Below, piece by piece: positions 31,665 through 43,060 of a stretch of DNA of 64,000 nucleotides. The notes beneath the pieces are model-generated. The model searched no databases, was not told the origin of the DNA, and saw only the letters and a list, made by a program, of their open reading frames with translations. Made by a program: the position numbers and the translations under genes. Numbering within the stretch: the first letter of the stretch is position 1; the number at the start of each line of letters is the position of its first letter. Where the stretch lies: positions 111,819,245 through 111,883,244 of the forward strand of contig OY757017.1 of assembly GCA_963580285.1 (NCBI GenBank), given 5' to 3'. This DNA is from Lucinisca nassula. Lineage: Eukaryota > Mollusca > Bivalvia > Lucinida > Lucinidae.

Positions 31665-31895
31665 CATCATGTTAACAAGTCTGTGAAAGGAACACCCCTG
31701 TAAACCCCATTTTATATAGAGAAAACTGGGTTTACAGGGGTAAACATTTTTTTTGTTATTACTGCTCCAAGACATAGGTTGTGGGTACTCATTAGAACCG
31801 CCTCAATGAGGCGGTTCTAACGAGCACCCACAATCTATGATTGCAGAAAAATAAGAAAAAATATGTATTTTTATCAGAAAAGTAGCCATTTTGCA
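31665..31895. mobile_element. Hairpin MITE H1, inverted neighbour
   Basis: It starts GTTAACAAGTCTGTGAAAGG, the inverse of the previous copy's end, and carries a palindrome at 31773-31839. Only about 20 bp separates the two. Confidence 0.8.
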
Positions 31896-31896
31896 G

Positions 31897-32345
31897 ACTA
31901 TTTTGTGTGGGTGCTGCAGGAAAAAATCAAAGCAATAACAGCACTAGTACTGAAGGACCCACTGTCTATCACTACAGACTTGATAAATGTGCTGAACTGG
32001 GACTTAGAGTATTTCATTAATGATTTAATATCCTGTAGGCCTCCACTGCACTGTTTGCCAAGTTGTTTAGAGATAACCCTCTTCACACAGCATTCTGTAT
32101 CACAATGACAGGAAAAGCGTCATCCATGGCTATGAATTTGATTGATGGATTGTTTTTTGTCAACCCTTGTGGCTCATTTAATTTATGTTGTCTCCCAGAG
32201 AAGGGAGAAAAGAGATAGTACTGGAGATGAAAGAGAGGAACAGAGGAGAAAGAGGAAAATAAAAGGAAGTGTAGAAACAGAAATAACCTTCCCTCTACCC
32301 TTACCAGTTGCAGGACAGCAGGCCTTGTTCAACTTTAATTTAAGC
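31897..32345 (+). pseudogene. Unrecognised protein-coding relic
   Basis: Protein-like sequence continues across three frames. The first reads LVLKDPLSITTDLINVLNWD.. to CRPPLHCLPSCL. A shift near 32064 gives RDNPLHTAFCITMTGKAS.. to FVNPCGSFNLCCLPEKGEKR, and a second shift gives EERREEQ-like charged sequence and VAGQQALFNFNLSQYQ. Amino-acid composition is non-repetitive and hydrophobic patterning is regular, which favours former coding sequence. I do not recognise the family. It directly follows a MITE and precedes a truncated SINE-A. Confidence 0.35.
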
Positions 32346-32424
32346 CAATATCAGATGACCCCACCCCCCCCACACACACACACACAAACACCTGTGATGC
32401 AAGATACAAGTCACCTTTGCATGG

Positions 32425-32571
32425 ATTTGTTTCATTGGGCAGCAGGGCTTGAGATGTCATTTCATCTCAACGTCGGGTAAAAGTCCCACAAAACTGGAAG
32501 CAGCATCGCCAAAATGACCTTTACAGTGTTGACAGGGATGTTAAACCTCAACTCGAATCGAACCTTTGCAT
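32425..32571 (+). mobile_element. SINE-A, 5'-truncated, with TSD
   Basis: Only the 3' half is present (TTTCATTGGGCAGCAGGGC to GTTGACAGGGATGTTAAACC). A 12-bp duplication ACCTTTGCATGG lies at 32413-32424 and 32572-32583. A truncated copy with intact duplication shows that 5' truncation happened during insertion, as in LINE-driven target-primed reverse transcription. Confidence 0.88.
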
Positions 32572-32583
32572 GGCAATAAATAA

Positions 32584-34079
32584 AAACAACCTATTTTTTT
32601 TGTAAAAAGAACATTTGGGTGAGGTCAGTGATAGGCATGTTGACATCAGCAACAAAATTTTGCTTGTGTAATATAACTTTGGGTTGACTGATAAACAATC
32701 CACCCAAAAACAGAAAAAAAAAATACAAATGTAGTTGATATTACCCCATTTTCAAGCAAGTGAGAAATTACAGCTTTCAACATATCATTTGAATAACCTA
32801 AGATTTTATAGTAAAAGCAGACGGCTGATGACTTTCCCCATCTGCTTGATGAAAATGTCATTTACTAGGTAGTTCAGATTCCTAATGGAGCTGGTTCTAC
32901 TACATTTAGAGTGATTTGTTGCTTCAAAAATTCTTACTACATAGATCATAGTACTTCTGCAGGAGTCATTAGCAAATGATACAGCAGAATTGATATTACA
33001 GATGCTTTTTCTACCTCCTTTTCTTGAAGAGCCATTACTGGCACACCATTTTTAACTCCTGACATTGAAGAGTTATTTTCATGTGACCCATAAATGACAT
33101 CATATCCCATGGATAATAAATCATTTTTAAGTGTCACTATCTTTCTGCCTCATTGCAATGTCTTACAGCTGAAACAACTGATTTACAATGGCAGTGGGGA
33201 AGGAAAAAAGGATTTTAGAACATAGACTGAAAAAGGGGTCTACTCTTAAAGGAAAGAATTTGCTCCTCAGGAGCAAATTCGTTCCTTTAAGAGTTGACCC
33301 CTAATGGCATGGAAAACAAAAATACTTTCGCAGAAGTTGTCTCCCCTGAAGGTGTTCCCATTCCCTTAAACTAAGTGAAGCCTGATTCTGGCTACTCAGA
33401 CCATGAGTGTTATTTTTACAAGTTCCAGCTCAGTTTGGTTACAGCTTGATGACATTTTAATAAGGCATTCTCTGAGTGTTAAACAGGCTCTAAATTCATC
33501 ACATGGACATGAAAGAAGTTTGTTGGAACAGCCTAGGGTAAGACAAAGCACTTATGGAAATCAGCTATTTGTCATAAGACTTACTATCTTCCAGGTTTGT
33601 GACCAGGTGAGACGCGGAATACAGTCTTCACGAAAAGCGCATGCACGATTGTTTGACAAAACTGGCATTTTTGCATTTTGTCCTGCAAAAACTTTTAGTC
33701 TGTCTGACAAATGTCCCGTGAATCTATCAACGAAATTATTTTCTGCCAAAAAATATGCATTCAGTCCTGCAGATATTTATTGTACCCTACAAAGCCCGAC
33801 AGCTGTCCTGCTGCATCAATAGAAAAGATTTTGCTGAAGACTGGAATCCAAATTCTTTATAACACTTTTGTTGGGCTGGAAAGCTGGAATTGTGTTAGTT
33901 AACCCATTGTATATTAAAGGACTCTTCCAATGCTATATGTTGGACAAGTTCATTTGTCCTATAAGGGTAGTAGGCCTATCTTTTCATATTTATTCTATTT
34001 TTTACTGAAAATTCTGTTAGCAAATAGTGCTAATACCCACAACCTATGTCTTGAAGCAGAGATAAGGAAAAATTTGTTT
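32584..34079. other. Intergenic with a 67-bp palindrome
   Basis: 33235-33301 is a near-perfect palindrome (GGGGTCTACTCTTAAAGGAA against TTCCTTTAAGAGTTGACCCC, centre GCTCCTCAGGAGC). A moderately long open frame at 33403-33822 and its antisense show no domain I recognise and are not called. Confidence 0.6.
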
Positions 34080-34396
34080 TTCTACAAAAACACAGATGTC
34101 TCCCCACTTTTTTACCTCAAAGTATGACATTGACATTGGGGGTACTGACCTGGGTCTTGTGTGCAACACATCATCTAATGAAGGTGAACATTTCTGCAAA
34201 GAAACTTTATAAAGTCCATCGAGAAAAAGAAAGTTATTGACTGTACATGAAAATAAAAAAATTTTACCTTTGACCGCTAAGTATGACCTTGACTTTGGAG
34301 GTATCGACCTGTGTCTTATATGTGGCACATCATTTCATGATGGTTAACATTTCTGCCAAGTAATTTCAAAATCCATCAAGGAACAAGAAAGTTACT
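34080..34396 (+). repeat. Tandem array, about 165-bp unit, two units
   Basis: Two units with TGACCTTGACTTTGGAGGTA-type sequence, GTGNAACACATCATNTNATG and AATTTCAAAATCCATCAAG. It is the same family as 35330-35980. Confidence 0.7.
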
Positions 34397-34582
34397 GTTT
34401 GTTTGTTTGCTTTTTGGAGTTGAATGGCCCAGTCAACACTATTTTGGTCATTTTTGAGCCGGTCAGTTTACGTATCCACACTTTTCTTGGGCAGGCTTAT
34501 ATGTAAGCTGTTAACCAGTACAGTGCACATTCTTTTGCCAGAAACTGACGACTGCCCTTCTTGAACCAGCAAAAGGGAGTAA
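34397..34582 (-). mobile_element. SINE-B, 5'-truncated
   Basis: Inverse tail GTTTGTTTGCTTTTTGGAGT, GCCCAGTCAACACTATTTTG, and body to GACGACTGCCCTTCTTGAAC. The tRNA-like head is missing. Confidence 0.75.
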
Positions 34583-34746
34583 TTAACTACTGAGAGCCTG
34601 TAATTAACTACTGAGACAATGAAATTCACCCTTCAATGAATACATTGAATCACGCAAGTCACATGATCATTAAGTGACATCAAAATGAATCATGTTTTTT
34701 TCTCCTATAGTAAGTCCATGATGTTGTTCGGCTGTTAACCCTTTGT

Positions 34747-35045
34747 TTTGTTTGTTTGATTTGAAGTTTACATCCCCATCAACACTATTTAGGTCAATTT
34801 GGAGACATTGCTTCCAATTTTGTCAGACTTTTACCCGTCATTGAGATGAAATGACATCTCAAGACCTGCCGCCCAATGAAACCAATAGAGTTTATATGCA
34901 TGGATGGGCCAACTCGCACCACTTTGCCTGGGAAGGCTTAGATCCTCTAAGCGGTCTACCAGTACTCGTCTGCAGATGGTTTCAGCTCTGCGTGGAAGCA
35001 TCATGCAACCCAATCTATTTTTCCAAGCCCCAATGGGTACGGGCA
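34747..35045 (-). mobile_element. SINE-A with 14-bp TSD
   Basis: TGTTAACCCTTTGT is duplicated at 34733-34746 and 35046-35059. The 5' end is CCAATGGGTACGGGCA. Confidence 0.9.
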
Positions 35046-35161
35046 TGTTAACCCTTTGTATATGCGTGGGCTTTTCCACTGTTATATGTTGGACAAGTCC
35101 ATATGTCATTCAGATCTATTTTTTTTCATTTTAATTCTATTTTTGATGGAAAATCCTGTTA

Positions 35162-35240
35162 GCAAACAGTCACGTGTAGACCCTGATCAGACGCAGCATG
35201 ATGGGACATCTGATCGGGGTCAGAGTGCACTGTTTGTCTA
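35162..35240. repeat. Hairpin H2
   Basis: AGCAAACAGTCACGTGTAGA, CCTGATCAGACGC, a loop, then ATCTGATCGGGGTCAG and GCACTGTTTGTC. Confidence 0.65.
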
Positions 35241-35329
35241 AGTCCCTTTTTACAGGTGGGTTATATATTGAAAAGCCATCTGTAAATAATTTCTTCTATC
35301 AATTTTCAGGTCCGATACCAGGTCAGACT

Positions 35330-35980
35330 AGAAATGCGTCCATAGGACACAGATACCCCCGCCTGAAGTATGTCTATGTTCGTATTCATCCATAGAAAGT
35401 TATACACCGTGTTTAAGTTTTGGACCCTTTGTATGCCATTTGACCTCTAAGTATGACCTTGACCTTGGAGGTACGGATCTGGGTTTGCATGTGACACATC
35501 GTCTCATGATGGTTAACATTTCTTCAAAATAATTTCAAATCCATCCAGAAATAAGTAAGTTATTGGCTGGGTTTAAGTTTCGGACCCTTTTTTGACCTTT
35601 GACCTCTAAGTATGACCTTGACCTTGGAGGTACAGACCTTGGTTTTGCATGTGACACATCGTCTCATGATGGTTAACATTTCTACAAAGTAATTTCAAAA
35701 TCCATCCAGAAATAAGAAAGTTAATGACTGCGTTTAAGTTTCGGACCCTTTTTTTGACCTTTGACCTCTAAGTATGACCTTGACCTTGGAGGTACGGACC
35801 TGCGTTTGCACGTGAAACATCGTCTCATGATGGTTAACATTTCTGCAGAGTAATTTTAAAATCCATCAAGAAATAAAGAAGTTATTGACCGCGTTTTAGT
35901 TTCGGACGCACGGACGCACGGACGAACGGACAGGGGCAACGCAAATGCCCTTTCCACCATTCTTCGAATGGCGGGGGCAT
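35330..35980 (+). repeat. Tandem array, four units of about 160 bp
   Basis: Each unit carries GTTTAAGTTTCGGACCCTTT, TGACCTCTAAGTATGACCTT, GGAGGTACGGACCTGNGTTT and CATCGTCTCATGATGGTTAA. It terminates in ACGGACGCACGGACGAACGG and GAATGGCGGGGGCATAA, the same end as near 11780. Confidence 0.85.
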
Positions 35981-36350
35981 AATAAAAATAATGTAAATAC
36001 AAGCAAGGAATTTCATTTTACATTGTATAGACAGGGGTCATTTAACTCTTATCATGCTGTTCACGACAACCCCTATCTTTGAAAACAGTGTAGATCCAGA
36101 TCAAGGTCTATACTGTTTGGCATTCAATTTGTGAATTTGTAGCAATTAATTACATCAAGTAATTTGATTGGTTGATAGACAGAAATGGGTGTGGCTTAAA
36201 TGAATATTCAGCAAGATAAGGGTTAATTTGCATGTGATCCAATGCTAGTCATACATACATGCAAAAGGAGTAATTAATTACCATAAATAGTCATTTGTTA
36301 TGTAATCTATATACTGTTTGTTTTTTCTTTTGTTTAAATAACAAGGTATC
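35981..36350. other. Intergenic with a short H2 hairpin
   Basis: 36085-36125 is a shortened H2 copy (AACAGTGTAGATCCAGATCA against GGTCTATACTGTTTGGC). No gene is seen. Confidence 0.5.
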
Positions 36351-36657
36351 TTGTTTGTTTGTTTGTATCGGAGTTTAACGGCCCAGTCAACACTATTTTA
36401 GGTAATTTTTGAGCCGGCCAGTTTACCTATCCACACTTTCCTGGGCAGGCTTATACATAAGCAGTTATCCAGTACAGTACACATTCTTTGCCAGAAACTG
36501 ACAACTGCCCTTCTTGAATCAGCGGAAGGGAGAGAATGACCGTAAAAAAGATTTCAAGATCAATCTCCTTTGTTGCCAACCCCCACAGGTATAGAAGCCA
36601 CTTTCTCCTGATCTCCAGTCAGAGGCTCATCCGACTCAGCTACTCAGCCAGAGGCCA
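36351..36657 (-). mobile_element. SINE-B, full length
   Basis: Inverse tail TTGTTTGTTTGTTTGTATCG, GAGTTTAACGGCCCAGTC, body with GACAACTGCCCTTCTTGAAT, and a tRNA-like head degraded at the B-box (CCCCCACAGGTATAGAAGCC). It ends at CTACTCAGCCAGAGGCC. Confidence 0.82.
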
Positions 36658-36694
36658 GTAACATGGGATCTACTTTGGACCCCAGCAAAAGCCA

Positions 36695-36980
36695 TCAGGA
36701 ATTCACGCCTATATAAATTTGACCCCCTTGAACCCCACTTTTATATAGTAAAACTGGGGTTTAAAGGGGTAAACCTTATTTTTCATATTTCTTCTCGTAA
36801 ATATAGATTGTGGGTACTCGTTAGAACTGCCTCAATGAGGCGGTTCTAACGAGTACCCACAATCTATATTTTGAGCAGAAATAAGAAAAATATCATACAT
36901 TTTCATCTTAAAATTTTCTTTTTTTCGGCGATAAAGTTCACAATGTATTTGTATAGGCTTGTTTTCGCAATGATTACAAA
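36695..36980. mobile_element. Hairpin MITE H1, well preserved
   Basis: Ends TTCACGCCTATATAAATTTG and TATAGGCTTGTTTTCGCAAT. The palindrome at 36799-36870 is perfect over about 30 bp per arm except one base. No ORF. Confidence 0.82.
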
Positions 36981-37019
36981 GAGGTTGTGGAGTACTGTAA
37001 AACTCCTAAAGATTCAGAC

Positions 37020-37200
37020 ACCTTGAGAACTTGCTGTAATTCTCCAAAAATTTTGACAAATTTGTTCAACAAACAAAAGTGCAGATGGAATGGCAAACAG
37101 TGTAGACCCTGATCAGACTGCTCCTTCAGGAGCAGTCTGATCTGGGTCTGCACTTTTGCTTAGGCCTGTCTGTCCCAATACATAGGATCATTACGGTAAT
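37020..37200. repeat. Dispersed repeat containing hairpin H2
   Basis: CTTGCTGTAATTCTCCAAAA, then an H2 hairpin at 37093-37162 with perfect inner arms GATCAGACTGCTCCT / AGGAGCAGTCTGATC, then TCTGTCCCAATACATAGG. A second copy of the whole block, with a shrunken hairpin, lies at 51830-51985. Confidence 0.75.
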
Positions 37201-37326
37201 TACTACAGGTATTATTTCCTGCAACTGTTTTGGTTGTCTTTTTATCTTCAGTCAAAGGGAGACTATCCATCACAGCTCCACATAAGGGGGAAAAATTAGG
37301 ATGCTTTAGGGATATTATAACATGTG

Positions 37327-37425
37327 TGTGTGTTTGAGTTTTTACTTCCTACCAACAGCTAAGGTCATACAGAGAGGGGACCCTGCAGGTTTAAAGACCC
37401 ATCCGATAGTATGGAAAAGCCCAGG
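37327..37425 (-). mobile_element. SINE-D, truncated
   Basis: GAGTTTTTACTTCCTACCAA, CAGCTAAGGTCATACAGAGA and CATCCGATAGTATGGAAAAG match the SINE-D body; the tRNA-like head is missing. Confidence 0.65.
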
Positions 37426-37499
37426 ATAACCCAGGAAGAAAAAAAGAAAAAAAAAAACAAACAAAAAAAAAACATGTTGAATGGTCTCAATGAAAATTT

Positions 37500-37750
37500 A
37501 TCAAAGGACAAGCTCATCATGTAAACAAGTCTGTGAAATGAACACCCCTCTAAATCCCACTTTATATAGAAAACTTAGGATTACAGGGGTAATTACATTA
37601 TTTTGCTCATTTCTAGTCCAAAACATAGGTTATGCCGGTACTTGTTAGAACCGCCTCATTGAGGCGGTTCGAACAAGTACCCATAACCTATGTTTGGAGT
37701 ATAACTGACAAAAAATATTACAAATTTCATCAGAAAAATTAGCCTTTGGG
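37500..37750. mobile_element. Hairpin MITE H1
   Basis: GTAAACAAGTCTGTGAAATG, CCCACTTTATATAGAAAACT, and palindrome 37622-37694 with arms TACTTGTTAGAACCGCCTCA / TGAGGCGGTTCGAACAAGTA. Confidence 0.78.
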
Positions 37751-38026
37751 GATATGGAAGAATCCACTATGTCACAGCAGCAAAAAATGCCTGATTTCTT
37801 TGTTTTGTACATCATTCTATTATACCATTTCACGCTCAAATGAGTTGAGCTGAGCAAGAACATTATTCTATAACCTCAAGCAATGCCCAATATAATAACA
37901 CTGTCTACAGTACATTTTAACCCATTTTGTACCAAATGGAATCTTTCATCTTATATATAGCACAAGTCCATTTCAAAATTTAGTGGTTCTTCAAAATTTA
38001 GGAGGTAAATGGCTGAAGGTTTTGCA

Positions 38027-38094
38027 AACAGTGTAGGTCCTGATCAGATGCCGCATTCTGCGGCATCTGATCTGGACCTACACTGTTTGCCACT
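38027..38094. repeat. Hairpin H2, best preserved copy
   Basis: A 68-bp near-perfect palindrome: GCAAACAGTGTAGGTCCTGA TCAGATGCCGCA, centre TTC, then TGCGGCATCTGATC TGGACCTACACTGTTTGC. It gives the family consensus. Confidence 0.85.
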
Positions 38095-38537
38095 TACCCG
38101 TTTTGGGATTTCCAGTACGATATGGGTTAAAACTGCAATATGCAAAATCAATCTTATGAGCGCCAGGTGAGTCTGTCAACACATATGTAATATTTCTTGT
38201 TTATTTGCAAAGTAATACCTCCTTGCTTCTGAAATGCTTGATTACTTGATGAAACATCGACTTGTTTAGATACATAACTTTTCCTGCAAAGTGCTATGAG
38301 ATCAAAGCAACGGGCTGTTAAACAGTCATATAATCCCTCTGAGAAACAAGCAATTATATTTACATTCAAAATGAACATTATTTTTACATTTATCATCCGG
38401 AAAGCTACTACGCAAACAAAAAAATAATGCACAAATAGTGATGAGGAAGTGGAAAAAAGAAATGTACGATGACAGATGAAGACAGACAAGAAAATCAAAG
38501 AGTGAGAAAAAAAGGAAATACATTTACAAGATTAACA
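38095..38537. other. Intergenic, no gene seen
   Basis: AT-rich, with short antisense hydrophobic frames only and no family recognised. Confidence 0.45.
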
Positions 38538-39110
38538 ACAAGAGGCCCATGGGCCACTATGCTCATTAGAGCTCACAGGGGCACTGCCTACTGGCAGCCA
38601 TGCATTTTAATAAACCATGGAAGCCCTGAGCCCAAGGAGGCTACAGATAATATTTGGAACCAATCAGTCCAGTGGCTTCAGAGGAGATTTTGCTTAAATG
38701 AGTTGATGCAAGGCAACAGATGACAAATGACAATTGCCCATCTGTGGCAGCCGATGGATAGGCCTAAAACCATAATGAAAGATAGAACATTGCTTAAGGA
38801 ACATTTCTATGAAAGTTTGTCAAAATGTTTTGAAAGGTGTAAATGTCATTTTTCACTTTTTCCCCGTTATAAGTCTAAGGAAAATCTAAGTTGCCACAGC
38901 AACCAAACTAAACAGCCCATTTTCATAAAAAATGTATAACCCGTAAAGGCAAATATAGTGAATATTTCCATAAAACCTCAGCCTCCTAGAGCATATGGTA
39001 TCTGAGGAGATGATTTATTTATTTATTTTTTTTTTAGCTGAATTTGCCCAGTGACTGCAGAGGAGATGTTGTTTGAATGTGTTGATGGATGACAAACAAC
39101 GATGGACGAC
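38538..39110 (+). repeat. ACAAGAGGCCC-headed repeat, partial
   Basis: It starts ACAAGAGGCCCATGGGCC and shares with 8917-11501 CCCCGTTATAAGTCTAAGG-type sequence. It ends near GATGGATGACAAACAACGATG without a right terminus. Confidence 0.55.
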
Positions 39111-39139
39111 CATTATATATAGCTGCACTGTTCTTGTTG

Positions 39140-39680
39140 CTGTGTTGCTGTGATGTCAGAGTGTAGTGTAATGCTGTGATGTTTGAGTGCAGTGTAATGC
39201 TGTGATGTCAGAATGCAGTGTATTGCTGTGATGTCTCAGTGCAGTGTAATGCTGTGATATCAGAGTAAAGTGTGATGCTGTGATGTCACAGTACAGTGTA
39301 ACGTTTTGATGTCAAAGTGCGGTGTAATTCTGTGATGTTGGAGTGCAGTGTAATGCTGTGATGTCAGAAAGCAGTGATGACAGAAAGCAGTGCAATGCTG
39401 TGTTGTCAGAGTGTAGTGTAATGCTGTGATGCTGGAGTGCAGTGTAATGTTGTGATGTCAGTGTATTGTAATGCTGTGTTGTCAGAGTGTAGTGTAATGC
39501 TGTGATGTTGGAATGCAGTGTAATGCTGTGATGTCAGAGTGTAATGTAATGCTGTGTTGTCGGAGTGTAGTGTAATGCTGTGATGTTGGAGTGCAGTGTA
39601 ATGTTGTGATGTCAGAGTGTATTGTAATGCTGTGTTTTCAGAGTGCAGTGTAATGCTGTGATGTCATGGTGCAGTGTAAA
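39140..39680. repeat. Minisatellite, about 26-bp unit
   Basis: About 20 imperfect units of TGCTGTGATGTCAGAGTGCA GTGTAA; alternating variants have GATGTTGGAG or GTTGTCAGAG. Confidence 0.92.
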
Positions 39681-39775
39681 GAGGGTTATCTGTACTGGGT
39701 TTAAATGAGTTGGTAAACCATTATATGATTAGGGTCCAAACAAGTGACAATAGCATACAGTGTAGACCCAGATCA

Positions 39776-40183
39776 GAAGCATTGTGGGCATTTGTTAGAA
39801 TCGCCTCGATGAGACGATTCTAACAAGTACCAACAACATGTGTTTCTGAAGAAAATTAAGGGAAATTATCCTTTAATTATTCTTGACAAATTGCAACATG
39901 TGCCCACAACATGTGTTTCTGAAGAAAATTAAGGGAAATTATCCTTTAATTATTCTTGATAAATTGCAACATGTGCCCACAACATGTGTTTCTGAAGAAA
40001 ATTAAGGGAAATTATCCTTTAATTATTCTTGACAAATTGCAACATGTGCCCACAACATGTGTTACTGAAGAAAATTAAGGGAAATTATCCTTTAATTATT
40101 CTTGACAAATTGCAACATGTGCCCACAACATGTGTTTCTGAAGAAAATTAAGGGAAATTATCCTTTAATTATTCTTGACAAAT
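39776..40183. repeat. Five 73-bp tandem units after a hairpin stub
   Basis: 39776-39835 is a diverged H1 palindrome. Starting inside its right arm, the sequence TGTTTCTGAAGAAAATTAAG..GACAAATTGCAACATG recurs with an exact 73-bp period (anchors at 39841, 39914, 39987, 40060, 40133). Units are nearly identical, so the expansion is recent. Confidence 0.93.
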
Positions 40184-41235
40184 TCCATCAACTTGAATCA
40201 TGTTAGAACAACTAGGCTAAATATTTGAAAAGCTAGATCATTACTTCACTGAATGAATAAAGGCATCATTGCATTTCCTTTGCAAGTCCTCAATAAAACT
40301 TTCTCCCGAACTTTCTAATGCAACCCCCTTATTTTTATATTTTTCTAGTTTATTTTACAGCCTTTCACTTATTTCTAGCCGTTCGTTAATTGATGGTAGA
40401 CAGAAACCAGCATACCTGAAGAGAAAAGCATCATACCTTCCTATGCAGAACTTGGCATGTCATATGACACTGGAGCAAGCGGTGTGAAATGCAACGCCCT
40501 ATTCTCTTTTAAATGAATAAATAACAAATAAATACCAATACCACAAAAGTACTAAATTTAATTATGATATACCATTTATCCTATAATTGAGTAAGAAATT
40601 ACAAAAGCCGGCAAGGTGCAGCTTTTTATTTGCATCATTGTTTGCATTACAAACAACCAAGAAAAGGAAGAAGATGATGATTGATGATGATGAGGATGAT
40701 GATGAGGATGATGATGTTGAAAGAATTTGCTACCTAAAGCCATACTATGGAGTGATTCTTTGCAAAAATTGTAACTCTAGACTCCGCGAAACACAACATT
40801 ATTCTTTATCAATAATCAAGTTTTCAGCAGGAGAGGACTGATTAGAAATGATTAATTTTCTGCTTTGTTTTCTCCTGCAATTTACTGCCTCATTGAGGCA
40901 GTTCTCACGAGCACCTGCAAAGCAATTTTAAACTTGAAATGTTTTCCGAGGAAAACAATGTCCCCACACCATAATATATATCTTAAACACCCATTTGACT
41001 TTAAATAACTACGTTAAGGTCACCAAAATGTAAGCTGCAAAAAACTAATAGTTTTCGCAAGCCTGTGACCATAAAAAAGCAGTCTTTAAAAAGCTCAGAT
41101 CACCAGAATCTAATCAAATTTGGTAGACTGTAATTAAATATTGTGCCAATTTTGACCAACATTCATCAATTCTTAAATGATATTTACAGATAAGCCCTTT
41201 TTTTTAGTCAAGTCACGAGTAAATGCACTATATAC
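40184..41235. other. Intergenic, no gene seen
   Basis: It contains a GATGATGAGGATGATGATGA simple stretch at about 40676-40712 and a small H1 relic at about 40888-40922. The frame across the GAT repeat gives an acidic run only. Confidence 0.5.
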
Positions 41236-43060
41236 AAGAGGGCCCAGAGGGCCCCGATTCGCTCACCTGAATGTCACTGTCTCTAGTACATTCTATTTTT
41301 AGCTCTGGTGGCCATCTTCTTGATCAGAGTGGAATGATCTTAGCTATTTTGGTAGGGTGTCACCTAGGCAACATTCCTTTGAAGTTTGAATCAAATTGAC
41401 CCAAGGGTTTAGGAAGAGTTCGCATTTGAAGCAAATTTAAAATGTTTTTCTATTTTTAGCTCTGGTGGCCATATTGTTCATCAGTGCGAGACCATTTTAG
41501 CTATTTTAGTAGAGAGTCATCTAAGCAACATTCCTATGAAGTTTGAATGTAATTGGCCCAAGGGTACAGGAGGAGTTGTGGTTTTTTTTTTATTATTTTT
41601 AGCCCTGGTGGCCATCTTGTTTATCAGAGTGGAATGATTTGACCTATTTTGGTAGGGAGTCACCTGGGCAACATTCCTGTGAAGTTTGAAGTAAATTTAC
41701 AATGTTTTTCGATTTTTAGCTCTGGTGGCCATTTTGTTCATCGGAGCGAGATCATTTTACCTAATATGGTAGAGGGTCAACGACATAATATTCCTGTGAC
41801 GTTTGAATCAAATTGGCCCAAGGGGTAAGGAGGATTTGTCGTTTGAAGAATTTTTCTATTTTTAGCTCTGGAAGCCATCTTGTTAGACAGAACGGAACAA
41901 TTTTAGCTATTTTGGTAGGGAGTCAACGATTTAATATTCCTGTGAAGTTTGAATCAAATTGGCCAAAGGGGTGAGGAGGAGTTGTTGTTTGAAGATTTTT
42001 TCTATTTTTAGCTCTGGTGGCCATCTTGTTCACTGCGTTGAATGATTTTAGCTATTTTGGTAGGGACTCACCTAACTAACATTCCTGTGAAGTTTGAATC
42101 AAATTGGCCCAAAGGTTGAGGAGGAGCTCGCGTTTTGACGTAATTTTACAAAGTTTTTCTGTTTTTAGCTATGGCGGCCATTTTGCTCATCAGGGCGAAA
42201 ACGTTTTAGCTATTTTGGTAGTGGGTCATCTAAGCAACATTCCTATGAAGTTTGAATGAAACAGGCCCAAGGGTAAAGGAGGAGTAGTTGTTCGAAGATT
42301 TTTTCTATTTTTAGCTCTGGCGGCCATCTTGTTAGTCAGAGTGGAATGATTTTAGCTATTTCTTTAGGGAGTCACCTACATAACATTCCTGTGAAGTTTG
42401 AATCAAATTGGCCCAAGGGTTAAGGAGAAGTTCGTGTTTGAAGCAAATTTACGATGTTTTTCTATTTTCAGCTATGGCGGCCATTTTGCTCATCAGAGCA
42501 GAACCTTTTCAGCTATTTTGGAAGATGGTCACCTAAGCAACATTCCTATGAAGGTTGAATAAAATTGGCCCAAGGTACAGGAGGAGTTGTCGTTTAAAGA
42601 TTTTTTTTTTCTATTTTTAGCTCTGGTGGCCATCTTGTCAGAGCATAACGATTTTAGCTATTTTGGTAGGGAGTCATTTGGGCAACATTCCTGTGAAGTT
42701 TGAATCAAATTGGCTAAGTGTTGAGGAGGAGTTTGTGTTTGAAGCAAATGTACAATGTTTGTCTATTTTTAGCTATGGTGGCCATTTTGCTCATCAGAGC
42801 AATACCTTTTAAGATATTATAGTAGAGGGTCACCTAAGCAACATTCTTATGAAGTTTGAATTAATTTGGCCCAAGGGTAAAGGAGGAGTTGTCTTTTAGA
42901 GAATTTTCTATTTTTAGCTTTGGCGGCCATTTTGTTCACCGGAGTGGAAACGTTTTAGCTATTTTGGTAGAAGGTCACCTAAGCAACATTCCTATAAAGT
43001 TTGAATGAAATTGGCCTTAAGGTAAAGGAGTTGTCGTTTAAAGATTTTTCTATTTTTAAT
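41236..43060 (+). repeat. Tandem array, about 12 units of about 147 bp
   Basis: The head is ACAAGAGGGCCCAGAGGGCC then GCTCACCTGAATGTCACTG. Units begin TTTTTAGCTCTGGTGGCCAT and carry TTTTAGCTATTTTGGTAGGG, CAACATTCCTGTGAAGTTTG and AATTGGCCCAAGGG. Unit starts lie near 41299, 41452, 41598, 41715, 41860, 42006, 42163, 42307, 42466, 42615, 42766 and 42911. Two subtypes roughly alternate (GCTCTGGTGG and GCTATGGCGG). Confidence 0.9.

Noticed and set aside
32820..32860. Hammerhead-like CTGATGACTTTCCCC
   Set aside because: The following GATGAAAATG does not give stem II or a matching stem I.
33403..33822. 139-codon ORF as a gene
   Set aside because: No recognisable domain, an overlapping antisense frame of similar quality, and no splice or promoter context that can be judged by eye.
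40587..40841. Acidic nuclear-type protein
   Set aside because: The acidic run is a GAT/GAG simple repeat; the flanks show no domain.
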